DNA of 64,000 nucleotides. Origin: Flavobacterium potami. GTDB taxonomy: Bacteria; Bacteroidota; Bacteroidia; Flavobacteriales; Flavobacteriaceae. Of this stretch, positions 50,920 through 59,596 are shown one piece after another. Each line of letters opens with the position of its first letter. The first letter of the stretch is position 1. Under the pieces are notes generated by a model. The model ran no database searches and had not been told where the DNA came from. It worked only from the letters and a program-made list of their open reading frames with translations. Both the position numbers and the translations under genes were made by a program. The DNA lies in contig NZ_JAINUY010000003.1 of assembly GCF_020026915.1 (NCBI RefSeq), positions 558,001 to 622,000 of the forward strand, in the 5' to 3' direction.

Positions 50920-53202
50920 ATGAAAAACTTAAGAAACAGTATTTTTTACGTTGGAGTTATTGGAGGATTCTCTCTATTGATGTATTGGATCATTTTATTG
51001 GGCGTACAATTGCAAACAGGAAGAAATCTTAAAATTCCAACTTCAGATAAAAGTCAATGGAACGAATTTCTTGATTCTCTTATAAAAAACCTACACCATC
51101 CTTTAGCACTACTTTTGGCTCAAATTGTTACGATTATTTTCGTCGCTCGTATTTTTGGATGGATTTGTATTAAAATGAAACAACCCGCCGTAATTGGAGA
51201 AATGATTGCGGGAATTGTGATGGGGCCTTCTTTAATTGGAATGTATTTTCCAGAGTTTTCTGCGGCATTATTCCCTACTGAATCATTAGGAAATCTTCAA
51301 TTTTTAAGTCAGATTGGTTTAATTCTTTTCATGTATATCGTAGGAATGGAAATCGACATGAAGATTCTTAGAAATAAAGCCCATGATGCTGTGGTTATTA
51401 GTCACGCTAGTATTATAATTCCGTTTGTTTTAGGAATGGGATTGGCGTATTTTATATATGAAGAATTTGCCCCTGCAGATGTACAGTTTACATCGTTTGG
51501 CTTGTTTGCCGGAATTGCGATGAGTATCACTGCGTTTCCGGTACTTGCCAGAATTGTGCAGGAACGCGGTATTCATAAAACAAGATTAGGAACCATCGTA
51601 ATTACATGTGCTGCAGCAGATGACATTACAGCATGGTGTATTTTGGCAGTTGTAATTGCAATTGTAAAAGCAGGTTCTTTTGGAAGCGCTTTATATACTG
51701 TTCTTTTAGCATTAGGATATGTTTTCTTGATGATTAAAGTAGTCCGTCCGTTCTTGAAAAGAATTGGAGATTTGTACGCAACAAACGAAAAATTAAGCAA
51801 ACCAATTGTCGCTATCTTTTTCTTAACGCTTGTGGTTTCTTCTTATTTAACAGAAGTTATCGGAATTCATGCTTTATTCGGAGCTTTTATTGCAGGAGCA
51901 ATTATGCCGGAAAACATTAGATTTAGAAATTTGTTTATCGAAAAAGTAGAAGACGTTGCGCTTGTACTATTATTACCATTATTCTTTGTATTTACAGGTT
52001 TAAGAACACAAATCGGTTTATTAAACGAGCCTTATTTATGGAAAATAGCTGGATTAATCTTTTTGGTAGCTGTTATAGGTAAATTTGTCAGCAGTATGCT
52101 TGCCGCAAAATTTGTGGGACAAAGTTGGAAAGACAGTTTATCAATCGGAGCGCTAATGAATACAAGAGGTTTAACCGAATTGGTAGCGCTGAATATTGGT
52201 TATGATTTAGGAGTTTTAAGTCCAGAATTGTTCTCAATGTTTGTCATTATGGCCCTTGCCACGACCTTTATGACTGGACCAACTTTAGATCTAATCAACT
52301 GGTTGTTTAAATCGAGTAAAGAAGAGTCTGAAGAAGATACAGCCTTGAAAAACAAATACAGAATTTTACTGTCTTTTGATCGTCCAGAATCTGGAAAAGC
52401 TTTACTAAAAGTAGCGGACGGATTAACCAATAAAAGAGCTGAAAGTTCTGAAATTACTGCGATGCATTTTCTTCCAACTGAAGAATTACACCATTATAAT
52501 ACAGATATTTACGAAACAGAAAAATTCAAAGATGTTGTTGAAGAATCTGTTGCTTTAAATAGAAATATTACCACTATGTTTAAAGCATCTGCCGATATTG
52601 ACAACGAAATTGTTTCTGTTGCAAACAAAAGCAAACACGATTTACTTTTAGTCGGAATTGGACAATCTATTTATCAGGGAAGTTTATTAGGACGTGTTCT
52701 CGGTTTTACAACAAGAATTATCAATCCTGAAAAAATCTTAAATACCGTAACTGGAAAAGAAAACATCCTAGAATCTGCTCCTTTTGATGACGGAACGAGA
52801 CAGATTATCTCAAAATCTCAAATTCCGGTTGGTATTTTAATTGACAAAGATTTGACCGACATTAACTCGATTTTTATTCCTCTTTATAGTTTAAAAGACT
52901 GGAATTTGATTCAGAATTATGTTCAGAAATTCATTCAGAATATTGATGCGAGAATTGTGATTTTGGATGTAGAAGGAAAAATCAATACTGATTTAGATAC
53001 TAAAGAACAAATCAGATTAATGGAACAAGCAGCTCCAAGTCAGCTTTCGCTAAGAAAAGAACAAACCGTTGACAAGGATTTTCTTGAACAGCAAGATTTA
53101 ATGCTGATTTCTATTGATGGCTGGAAACATTTAATGGATACTAAAAGTACTTGGTTACCCAATATCCCTTCAACATTGATTATTTCAGAAGATAAAAAAT
53201 AA
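50920..53202 (+). CDS. Cation:proton antiporter (CPA2 family, KefB/NapA-like) with C-terminal UspA-like region
   Basis: The 760-aa protein has a leading helix, then the CPA2 core of about 12 helices: KMKQPAVIGEMIAGIVMGPS, FAGIAMSITAFPVLARIVQE, TCAAADDITAWCILAVVIAI (paired Asp of the transport site) and IGALMNTRGLTELVALNIGY. About 300 cytoplasmic residues follow with a universal-stress-like segment (NKSKHDLLLVGIGQSIYQGS). It exchanges K+ or Na+ for H+ in the inner membrane. It is divergent from the hybrid kinase gene, with a 266-bp gap. A terminator follows at 53231. Confidence 0.9.
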   Translation: MKNLRNSIFYVGVIGGFSLLMYWIILLGVQLQTGRNLKIPTSDKSQWNEFLDSLIKNLHHPLALLLAQIVTIIFVARIFGWICIKMKQPAVIGEMIAGIVMGPSLIGMYFPEFSAALFPTESLGNLQFLSQIGLILFMYIVGMEIDMKILRNKAHDAVVISHASIIIPFVLGMGLAYFIYEEFAPADVQFTSFGLFAGIAMSITAFPVLARIVQERGIHKTRLGTIVITCAAADDITAWCILAVVIAIVKAGSFGSALYTVLLALGYVFLMIKVVRPFLKRIGDLYATNEKLSKPIVAIFFLTLVVSSYLTEVIGIHALFGAFIAGAIMPENIRFRNLFIEKVEDVALVLLLPLFFVFTGLRTQIGLLNEPYLWKIAGLIFLVAVIGKFVSSMLAAKFVGQSWKDSLSIGALMNTRGLTELVALNIGYDLGVLSPELFSMFVIMALATTFMTGPTLDLINWLFKSSKEESEEDTALKNKYRILLSFDRPESGKALLKVADGLTNKRAESSEITAMHFLPTEELHHYNTDIYETEKFKDVVEESVALNRNITTMFKASADIDNEIVSVANKSKHDLLLVGIGQSIYQGSLLGRVLGFTTRIINPEKILNTVTGKENILESAPFDDGTRQIISKSQIPVGILIDKDLTDINSIFIPLYSLKDWNLIQNYVQKFIQNIDARIVILDVEGKINTDLDTKEQIRLMEQAAPSQLSLRKEQTVDKDFLEQQDLMLISIDGWKHLMDTKSTWLPNIPSTLIISEDKK

Positions 53203-53230
53203 AGTTTGTTTTGGAATTTTATTTTAAAAG

Positions 53231-53260
53231 AGTGCCTTCAAAAGAGGCGCTTTTTTTTTA
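53231..53260 (+). terminator. Rho-independent terminator after the antiporter gene
   Basis: AGTGCCT (53231-53237) pairs with AGGCGCT (53245-53251) including one G-U pair, followed by nine T. It lies 28 bp after the antiporter stop. Confidence 0.8.
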
Positions 53261-53326
53261 TTTACTTCATTCCAAACCTATAACGAATTTTTATATATTC
53301 GCTTATTATCAATCCAAAACCAAAAA

Positions 53327-53899
53327 ATGAACCATAACCCAAACGACGATTCCAATTATCAATTTGAAATTGATGCTAAACTAAAAGAAACCTACAAAAA
53401 TGCAGAAAGAATTTTCGGTTCTAATCCTGAAACGATAAAAAAAATAGCCAAAAACTCCTTAATATTTGGAATCATAATCATGATTATCAGTATTAAAGCG
53501 CTGCTTTCATTAATTGTTATGTTCAGAATTAATTTATGGACTTTTATATTTGCTGCCGGTGCATTTATGGTGTACACTTCCATTTATCTTCGCAAAAACA
53601 TTTTAAAATTTCCTGTTTTAATTGTGTATAACGACGAAATCCTTTTTAAAAAACAAAAGTATTTCGGAAAACTTAAAATACTAAGTCTCTATAATTTATA
53701 TAGTAATACAGATTTCGAATCTTTAGATCGAAACGATTTGAAAAGTGTAATAATGCCAACTGGAATATTCAATACGGCCGATTTATGCGTGGAAACAACT
53801 CTGGAAGAATCGAAGGTTTTTCTAATGATCAATGCAGAAAAAGAATATCTAAATCATATTGCTTTTTATCTTGCGGCTTACATTAAAAACAAACCTTAA
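53327..53899 (+). CDS. Hypothetical membrane protein, two helices
   Basis: The 190-aa protein has a polar N-terminus, two membrane segments (IFGIIIMIISIKALLSLIVM, about 48-67, and LWTFIFAAGAFMVYTSIYLR, about 74-93) and a ~95-residue soluble C-terminal domain of the PH-like type (LIVYNDEILFKKQKYFGKLK, DRNDLKSVIMP). The pattern of two helices plus a small beta domain resembles YdbS/bPH-type proteins, but that is a weak guess. It converges on the SDR gene with a 1-bp gap, and it is monocistronic. Confidence 0.65.
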   Translation: MNHNPNDDSNYQFEIDAKLKETYKNAERIFGSNPETIKKIAKNSLIFGIIIMIISIKALLSLIVMFRINLWTFIFAAGAFMVYTSIYLRKNILKFPVLIVYNDEILFKKQKYFGKLKILSLYNLYSNTDFESLDRNDLKSVIMPTGIFNTADLCVETTLEESKVFLMINAEKEYLNHIAFYLAAYIKNKP

Positions 53900-53900
53900 A

Positions 53901-54539
53901 TCAGAGCGAAATAATTTGACTTAATTCTAGCGTAAATGTCCCAGCAGAAAACTCTTTTGGGGCTTTTACCAATTTGCTTGCTAAAAGCAAAGTTGAGATG
54001 GGTTTTAGATTTTTAAAAAGTCCAATTGCATTGAATATTTTAATCACATTGACAGAAATTTTTTCGCCCACGCGATCTGTATTTTCGCGAATAAGCGGTC
54101 CCGGTCTGAAAATAATATATTGTGGGAAATGAAGACTTTCCAGATTTTCTTCCAATTTTCCTTTCATCATAGAATAAAAAACATTGCTTTTTGATGAAGC
54201 GCCATAAGACGAAACCAAAACTAAAGAATTGACATGATTTTCTTTCGCGACAGCAGCAAATTGAGCGGGAATATCAAAGTCAATTTTCCACTGATCGTCT
54301 TTTGAACCTGCATCTTTTAAAGTTGTTCCTAGACATGAAAAGAGAACATCTCCTGTAATTAAATCCTTAAACGAATCCATTTTCGAGAAATCAACAATAT
54401 GCTCCGTCAATTTAGAATGTGATTTTCCTGTTGCACGTCTTACAAAAATGGAAACTTCGGCATAATCATTACTTTTTAAAAGCAAATCGACCAATTCTTT
54501 TCCTGTAGCGCCTGTTGCTCCAATTACCAATGCTTTCAT
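53901..54539 (-). CDS. NAD(P)-binding atypical short-chain dehydrogenase (HTATIP2/YwnB-like)
   Basis: The 212-aa protein has the N-terminal nucleotide-binding motif VIGATGATGKELVDLLL (GxxGxxG), FSCLGTTLKDAGSKDDQWKI, and VSSYGASSKSNVFYSMMKGK, where Tyr and Lys would occupy SDR-like catalytic spacing. IIFRPGPLI is typical of the NAD(P)H-binding family. Its substrate is unknown; relatives act as quinone or epimerase-like reductases. It stands alone. Confidence 0.82.
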   Translation of the reverse strand: MKALVIGATGATGKELVDLLLKSNDYAEVSIFVRRATGKSHSKLTEHIVDFSKMDSFKDLITGDVLFSCLGTTLKDAGSKDDQWKIDFDIPAQFAAVAKENHVNSLVLVSSYGASSKSNVFYSMMKGKLEENLESLHFPQYIIFRPGPLIRENTDRVGEKISVNVIKIFNAIGLFKNLKPISTLLLASKLVKAPKEFSAGTFTLELSQIISL

Positions 54540-54715
54540 AATCTTACGGATTTTGAAAGTAAATATAACAATCTTTTTAATTGAAAAAACCCTCTACAAA
54601 TTAGTAAAGAAGCAAAATCTTTAGCCGACTGAAATATTTCGCTTTTTTGACCATTGTATATTGTCAAAGATTTCATATCGTTCAGCGAATACTTTCCTAT
54701 AACGCTTGTAAAATC

Positions 54716-56005
54716 TTATAAGTGTTGCTGAATTAAAGCCTCAATTTCAGGTGTAGAAGGTCTTGGCGCATCTTTATGGATAATTTTTCCATCTTTTCCT
54801 AATAAGACAAAACGCGGAATTGTAGTTACATTAATTTGCTTTAACAACTCGTCTTTTTCAGATTTTGCTATTAAAACACTATTCTCTGAGTTTAAAATAT
54901 CTTTATACTCTGCCATTGCTTTTTTCCATGAATTGGCACTTTTATCAATAGAAACAAACACAAAAGCGACATAGGTATATTTGTTCATTAGTTTTTTTTC
55001 GCTTGGAAATTCTTCACGGCAAGGCATACACCAAGAAGCCCAAAAATCAATCAAAACTAATTTCCCTTCGTGTTTTTTTACTATTTCTTTTAAAACTAAA
55101 GGCGTGACAGCCGTTTTTAGCTCATCTTCTACATGAGCAACATAAGTCTGGTCTTTGCAATGTTCTCTAAATATTTCGAGCGCTTTTGCATCAAAAGGAA
55201 CTTTCTGATCCCGAATACTTAACGGATAAGAAATAGTAGCGTATAATAAATAATCTTTAATATTTTGGTTATTGAAATTTTTAGAAATGAATTCCATTTC
55301 ACTTGAAAGACTTTTTTTCAAACCTAAAAATTTCATTCTTTTCTGAACATAATTCTGAAGTAATTCTCTGTAATCCTGTACATCAAGTAAAACATGAGCC
55401 TGGTCAAAACTTTTTTCTATTGCTGTAAATGTATTCGGATTCAAGGTTGGAACTTCCAATTCATTATATAAAGTTAAACTCCAATAAGTTGCAGAAAAAT
55501 AATCGTAGAATTCTTTAGAAAGCTTACTTTCTTTATAATACGTTTCTAAAAGTTCTTTTTCCTTCGTGTAATTTTTATCAAAATAGCTGTTGATTTTGGC
55601 AGCAACCATAATAATTTTCAATTGATTATAACTGGGAAGATTTTTAGTTGCTCCATACTTCTTAAAACGTTCGTTCTCGAATTCCGATTCCGATTTACGA
55701 ATAGGATTTGTTGCGCAATAGTAATGGATTAAACCGGTTTTATCCACATCAAATTCTATATTTTCATTTGATGAAGCATAAATAGAAGTGGCTCTGTTAA
55801 TATCATTGCAATTAACAATCGAATTATTGTCTACTTTTAATTCTCTATTATTTGTACTTAAAACTGCCCTATCGGAACTATTTACTCTTGATTGAGAAGT
55901 AAAATTTATGATGCCTTCATTGGTTCCAACATATTTTACGGTAATCTGCGCAAATGAAGCGGCCGAAATCAATAAAAACAAAAGCGTCTTGTTTAGTTTG
56001 TACAT
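54716..56005 (-). CDS. Secreted TlpA-family thiol-disulfide oxidoreductase
   Basis: The 429-aa protein has a signal peptide (TLLFLLISAASFAQ), a ~290-aa helical N-terminal region common to Bacteroidota TlpA proteins, and a C-terminal thioredoxin domain with LIDFWASWCMPCREEFP (active-site Cys326 and Cys329) and cis-Pro in VTTIPRFVLLGKDGKI. It should act in the periplasm as a disulfide reductase. The ATG at 56005 is used because the longer start (56062) buries the signal. It is the second gene after an NTF2-like secreted protein; the 139-bp gap between them may contain a promoter. Confidence 0.88.
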   Translation of the reverse strand: MYKLNKTLLFLLISAASFAQITVKYVGTNEGIINFTSQSRVNSSDRAVLSTNNRELKVDNNSIVNCNDINRATSIYASSNENIEFDVDKTGLIHYYCATNPIRKSESEFENERFKKYGATKNLPSYNQLKIIMVAAKINSYFDKNYTKEKELLETYYKESKLSKEFYDYFSATYWSLTLYNELEVPTLNPNTFTAIEKSFDQAHVLLDVQDYRELLQNYVQKRMKFLGLKKSLSSEMEFISKNFNNQNIKDYLLYATISYPLSIRDQKVPFDAKALEIFREHCKDQTYVAHVEDELKTAVTPLVLKEIVKKHEGKLVLIDFWASWCMPCREEFPSEKKLMNKYTYVAFVFVSIDKSANSWKKAMAEYKDILNSENSVLIAKSEKDELLKQINVTTIPRFVLLGKDGKIIHKDAPRPSTPEIEALIQQHL

Positions 56006-56144
56006 GTGGTTTTTGAGTGGTTTAGTTAGCAAATAAAACTTCAAAATATTTACATTCAACATTTTAAAGATTTATTCAAAAATAATTACTTTCTTATTAT
56101 TTACAAGAATATTCTTAATTATTTTTAAATACTGAACCAAACCC

Positions 56145-57047
56145 TCAATCGTGATTGACCATTTGTCTAAAAAGCATTAATTGTCCGTCGTTATTTCGTT
56201 TCCAAATATTAATACTTTTCCCTTTTACATTGCCGTTTTTATCTCCATCGCTCCAGTCTACGCTGTAAAAACCAAATTCTATAATTGCTTTTTTAGCCAC
56301 AATAACGCCCGAAGTCTGAATAGAAATTTGATCGATACTCAAAGTTCCCGGCTTTTCATGTTCTGTAAAATAGGCTGTAATCTCTTTTTCTCCCGCTAGA
56401 ATTGGTGTGTAATAGGTTAAATACATCGCATCTGGCATAAACATTTTAGCATGCTCTGCTCCTAATCTATTCTGAACTAAATTTTTAATAGAACCGTTTC
56501 TTGTAATAACTTCTTTAATTGTTTGGTCTGATGAAATAAACTCTTTTGCTGCAGGAACTTTTGAGTCATCAATTTCAGGAATAAATCGATCATCAAAATA
56601 ACTATTAGCTCCCCAGATTTCAGCCGCGATTGTCATTTTACTTTTAGAAACTTTCCTCCATAAAACCATATATTTTCCTGAATAGGTATAAGGTTTTAGA
56701 TTCTTTACATCGAGGTTTTCAGTAAAATTTCCAATTTCCAAAATATAATCTTCAAAATCCTGCAAATCGATAATTGTTTTTTGATAAGATAGGACTTTTG
56801 CCTGCGTTAACCATTGTTGGTAGAAATCACTGATTACCTGCTTTCCAACTCTTTGCCTACTGTGTTCAGGCATTAATACAGATTGATTCGTATACGATTG
56901 TAGTATTACATCTTTGTTGTTTTCAACTAAGGCTTTTACAAAAACAGTATTATAATTTTCTAGCTGTTTTTGAATATTTGAATCCATTTTAATTTCTTGT
57001 GCAAAAACACTAGCCGTCAAAAGAAGAAAATCTAAACTAAATTTCAT
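56145..57047 (-). CDS. Secreted protein with two NTF2-like (DUF4440/SnoaL-type) domains
   Basis: The 300-aa protein starts MKFSLDFLLLTASVFAQ, a signal peptide with a normal cleavage site. Two similar ~120-aa NTF2-like halves follow: YNTVFVKALVENNKDVILQS with EIGNFTENLDVK and SGKYMVLWRKV in the first, and LGAEHAKMFMPDAMYLTYYT with IIEFGFYSVDWSDGDKNG and GKSINIWKRN in the second. Such proteins may bind small molecules or be enzymes; nothing specific can be read. It is on the same strand as, and upstream of, the TlpA gene. Confidence 0.75.
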   Translation of the reverse strand: MKFSLDFLLLTASVFAQEIKMDSNIQKQLENYNTVFVKALVENNKDVILQSYTNQSVLMPEHSRQRVGKQVISDFYQQWLTQAKVLSYQKTIIDLQDFEDYILEIGNFTENLDVKNLKPYTYSGKYMVLWRKVSKSKMTIAAEIWGANSYFDDRFIPEIDDSKVPAAKEFISSDQTIKEVITRNGSIKNLVQNRLGAEHAKMFMPDAMYLTYYTPILAGEKEITAYFTEHEKPGTLSIDQISIQTSGVIVAKKAIIEFGFYSVDWSDGDKNGNVKGKSINIWKRNNDGQLMLFRQMVNHD

Positions 57048-57405
57048 CTTAATAGTGTGTTTTTAATTAAAACACAAATATACAATATTGATATACAGTA
57101 TTTTAAAACCAAAACATTATTCAAAAATAATAACCTAAATAATATTATCTGCTAAATCTGCAAGAATATTTACGCTCTCGCAGATTTGGCTGATTTAGCA
57201 GATTTTTTTTAATTCTTTACGACAAATTCGAAGAATTTGTGGCAAACTTTCAATTTTATAAAAACCCAAAAAGAAAGTTAATTTTTCTAAAAATAATGCT
57301 TTACAAGGCAATAATTCGTGGTATAAAATGTTTATATATAAAGATCATGATGCATCTGATCTTGCTTAAAATCAACACCCCCCACTAGATTAATACTGTA
57401 AAAAC
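57048..57405. repeat. Gene-free divergent gap with an ATCTGCTAAATC palindrome
   Basis: ATCTGCTAAATC (57147-57158) and GATTTAGCAGAT (57192-57203) are perfect 12-bp inverted repeats with a T-run behind, enclosing GCTCTCGCAGATTTGG; the words relate it to the AATCTGC family at 27998 and 33609. A smaller pair AAGATCA (57341-57347) / TGATCTT (57357-57363) lies 42 bp before the next gene, a possible operator or leader hairpin. Confidence 0.65.
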
Positions 57406-57999
57406 ATGAAAAAAATATTTTTGATAATCGCCTTTGCTTCTTTTTCATTGCAGGGATTTTCACAAGAACTAAACAATAAATTCAAAACTATTCCAGCAAA
57501 AGATCCTGCTGTAAAAGAAGTTATTCCGCCAAAAGAAGCTGCTCCAAAAGAGAATCCGCCAGCAATTGTAGAAAAGCCCAAAACTTTAGATGTTAATCCA
57601 GATGAGCTTTTTGCAAATAGAAATCTGTACAAACAAGAATCTAATGTTGAAGGGATTTATTATAGAAGAAACCAGTTTTTAGGAAACATAACTACCACAG
57701 CCGTTTATTCTACTATTATGTATCGTGACGCTGCTTTTGTAGACGGTGATAAAGTAAAAGTATATCTTAACGATCAGGTGCTGGAACCTGAAGTTTCGTT
57801 AACTTCTGATTTTAAAAGCGTCAAAATAAATTTGGTAAAAGGAGTCAATAAAATTGATATTGAGGCTTTAAACGAAGGTTTTGCCTCTCCAAACACAGCC
57901 GAATTTAAGGTTTACGACGACAAAGGTCAGGTTATTTCGTCAAGCGAATGGAATGTTGGTACGGGCTACAAGGCTGTAATTGTTTTAATTAAAGAATAA
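57406..57999 (+). CDS. Hypothetical secreted protein with Pro/Lys-rich linker and Ig-like strands
   Basis: The 197-aa protein has a signal peptide (IFLIIAFASFSLQGFSQ), a Pro/Lys/Glu-rich linker (about 25-60), and a C-terminal beta-rich domain with VDGDKVKVYLNDQVLEPEVS, VNKIDIEALNEGFASPNTAE and YDDKGQVISSSEWNVGTGYK. The domain reads like an Ig or secretory-protein fold that binds to or caps another envelope protein; it is common in Flavobacteria. A terminator follows 41 bp later. Confidence 0.7.
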   Translation: MKKIFLIIAFASFSLQGFSQELNNKFKTIPAKDPAVKEVIPPKEAAPKENPPAIVEKPKTLDVNPDELFANRNLYKQESNVEGIYYRRNQFLGNITTTAVYSTIMYRDAAFVDGDKVKVYLNDQVLEPEVSLTSDFKSVKINLVKGVNKIDIEALNEGFASPNTAEFKVYDDKGQVISSSEWNVGTGYKAVIVLIKE

Positions 58000-58039
58000 T
58001 TTTTAGGAAAAAGAAAAATTGTAATCATTAAAAAGACCT

Positions 58040-58066
58040 AAAACTGCTGATTTCAGCAGTTTTTTA
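58040..58066 (+). terminator. Rho-independent terminator after the secreted-protein gene
   Basis: AAAACTGCTG (58040-58049) and CAGCAGTTTT (58054-58063) pair perfectly around an ATTT loop, followed by TT. It is directly followed by the promoter of the GNAT-MarR unit. Confidence 0.88.
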
Positions 58067-58097
58067 TTGTATATATGTAGCCAACTACGTAGTTTTG
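58067..58097 (+). promoter_or_regulatory. Promoter with palindromic operator for the GNAT-MarR operon
   Basis: TTG (58067-58069), a 20-bp spacer and TAGTTTTG (58090-58097) match the Bacteroidota TTG / TAnnTTTG promoter. The perfect 12-bp palindrome AACTACGTAGTT (58083-58094) overlaps the -7 box, the expected place for a MarR-type repressor to block transcription, and the MarR gene is second in the operon. The predicted leader to the GNAT start at 58124 is about 20 nt. Confidence 0.75.
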
Positions 58098-58123
58098 TAC
58101 CTATATTTAAATTCCAATTAAAA

Positions 58124-58609
58124 ATGAAGATCCAATCCATACAAAACGAGTACGAAAATGAAATCATAGATTTGATTTTAAACATCCAACAAAAAGAGTT
58201 TAATGTTCCTGTAACTTTAGAAGATCAACCGGATTTGTTGGATATTCATAATTTTTATTTTAAACCAGGCGGTACTTTTCTCGGAGCATTTATAGAAGGT
58301 CAATTGGTTGGAACTATTGCTTTAGTAAAGTTCAATTCTGAAGCTGCTGCCATCAGAAAAATGTTTGTTAAGAAAGAATACCGAGGCAAAGAATTTCAGA
58401 TTGCACAACAATTATTAGAGCAATTGATTGCCTACAGCGAAGAAAACGGAATTAAAAACTTATATTTAGGAACGGTTTCTATATTACAGGCAGCTTTGCG
58501 ATTTTATGAAAAGAATAACTTTGTTACAATTTCAAAAGAAGCACTTCCTGTTGATTTTCCTTTAATGAAACCGGATAATGTTTTTTGCCATTTAAAATTA
58601 AATCAATAG
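58124..58609 (+). CDS. GNAT-family N-acetyltransferase
   Basis: The 161-aa protein contains the GNAT core: GGTFLGAFIEGQLVGTIALV, the acetyl-CoA loop IRKMFVKKEYRGKEFQIAQQ and the final LQAALRFYEKNNFV. The start at 58124 is supported by the promoter at 58067-58097; an upstream in-frame ATG at 58067 would lie within the promoter. The MarR gene follows after 2 bp, so a repressor controls the acetyltransferase; a drug or toxic acid is a plausible substrate type (inference). Confidence 0.85.
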   Translation: MKIQSIQNEYENEIIDLILNIQQKEFNVPVTLEDQPDLLDIHNFYFKPGGTFLGAFIEGQLVGTIALVKFNSEAAAIRKMFVKKEYRGKEFQIAQQLLEQLIAYSEENGIKNLYLGTVSILQAALRFYEKNNFVTISKEALPVDFPLMKPDNVFCHLKLNQ

Positions 58610-58611
58610 TG

Positions 58612-59109
58612 ATGAATATAATTGATGAAATAGGCATTTTGGCCATATCAACACGATTACAGCGACTGAGCGAACAATTGCGCAAAGACGGCGCCTTGAT
58701 CTACAAATCTTTTGATATTGATTTTGAACCAAAATGGTTTCCGGTTATTTACACTTTACATGTAAAAGAAATGTTGAGCGTTGTAGAAATTGCCAGCGAA
58801 ATTGGTTACAGCCATCCATCAACCATTAGTTTATTGAAAGAACTGGAAAAACAAAAACTAATCAGTTCCAGAAAAGACAAGCAGGACGAACGCAAAAGAC
58901 TCATTATACTTACTCCAAAAGGAAAAGAGCTTGTAATAAAAATGCAGCCAGTATGGAATGTCATAAAAAAGGCATTAAATGAAATTACCGACAACCAAAA
59001 TAATCTACTGAAAGCAATCGAAGAAGCCGAACAAAATTTAACCCGTAAAGGTTTCCTTCAAAGAGCTTTAGAACTAAAAACCGAGACTGGGACTAAAAAC
59101 CGAGACTGA
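58612..59109 (+). CDS. MarR-family transcriptional regulator
   Basis: The 165-aa protein has the MarR winged helix: LSVVEIASEIGYSHPSTISL then KELEKQKLISSRKDKQDERK, with the wing residue pattern DERKRLI, and helical ends for dimerisation. It likely represses its own operon through the palindrome at 58083-58094. Oddly, its last ~12 codons (TETGTKNRD end) fall in a tandem repeat of ACTAAAAACCGAGACTG units that continues downstream, so the repeat has changed the C-terminus. The start at 58612 is preferred over an in-frame ATG inside the GNAT gene. Confidence 0.88.
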   Translation: MNIIDEIGILAISTRLQRLSEQLRKDGALIYKSFDIDFEPKWFPVIYTLHVKEMLSVVEIASEIGYSHPSTISLLKELEKQKLISSRKDKQDERKRLIILTPKGKELVIKMQPVWNVIKKALNEITDNQNNLLKAIEEAEQNLTRKGFLQRALELKTETGTKNRD

Positions 59110-59132
59110 GACTAAAAACTGAGACTAAAAAA
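59079..59132. repeat. Tandem repeat ACTAAAAACCGAGACTGRG at the MarR/HxlR junction
   Basis: Two 19-bp copies and a third degenerate copy (ACTAAAAACTGAG ACTAAAAAAC) run from about 59079 to 59132, starting within the MarR coding end and reaching the stop of the convergent HxlR gene. It is another short array at a convergent junction. Confidence 0.85.
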
Positions 59133-59489
59133 CTACTCCTTTCCCGAAATCTTCTTTCTATGATTTGCCCCCCACTTTGCTAAAGAATCTATCACTTCTT
59201 TTAAAGTATGTCCATATTCAGTCAATTGATATTCGACGGTTATGGGTTGTGTATTAAGAACGGTTCTCGTTACTAGCTGGTTTTCTTCCAGATTTTTCAA
59301 TTCGCGGCTTAACATCTTCCCTGAAATCCCTTCTACTTCCCTCAGTAAATCGGTAAATCTTAGTTTATTAAAACACAAAGATGCAATAATAGAAATTTTC
59401 CATCTTCCGTTCAAAATATACATCGCATCATGCACAGACATAATATGTTGTGTACATCTTTTTGGATCGTGTTTCGGCTCTTTTATCAT
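59133..59489 (-). CDS. HxlR-family transcriptional regulator
   Basis: The 118-aa protein has the HxlR winged-helix layout: a conserved Cys near the N-terminus (KRCTQHIMSVHDAMYILNGR), WKISIIASLCFNKLRFTDLL, SGKMLSRELKNLEENQLVTR and VEYQLTEYGHTLKEVIDSLA. HxlR proteins sense reactive electrophiles or ligands and control a nearby divergent gene; here the nitroreductase lies divergently 107 bp away. The pair is a common arrangement. Confidence 0.9.
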   Translation of the reverse strand: MIKEPKHDPKRCTQHIMSVHDAMYILNGRWKISIIASLCFNKLRFTDLLREVEGISGKMLSRELKNLEENQLVTRTVLNTQPITVEYQLTEYGHTLKEVIDSLAKWGANHRKKISGKE

Positions 59490-59596
59490 AGAATGTTAGT
59501 TAGTTACCCCGATGTTACAGTTACTTTTGGTAATCGGATGACAAAAATACACTTAAAGTCTTTACATTTGAATACAATTTTAATCAATTAAATAAA

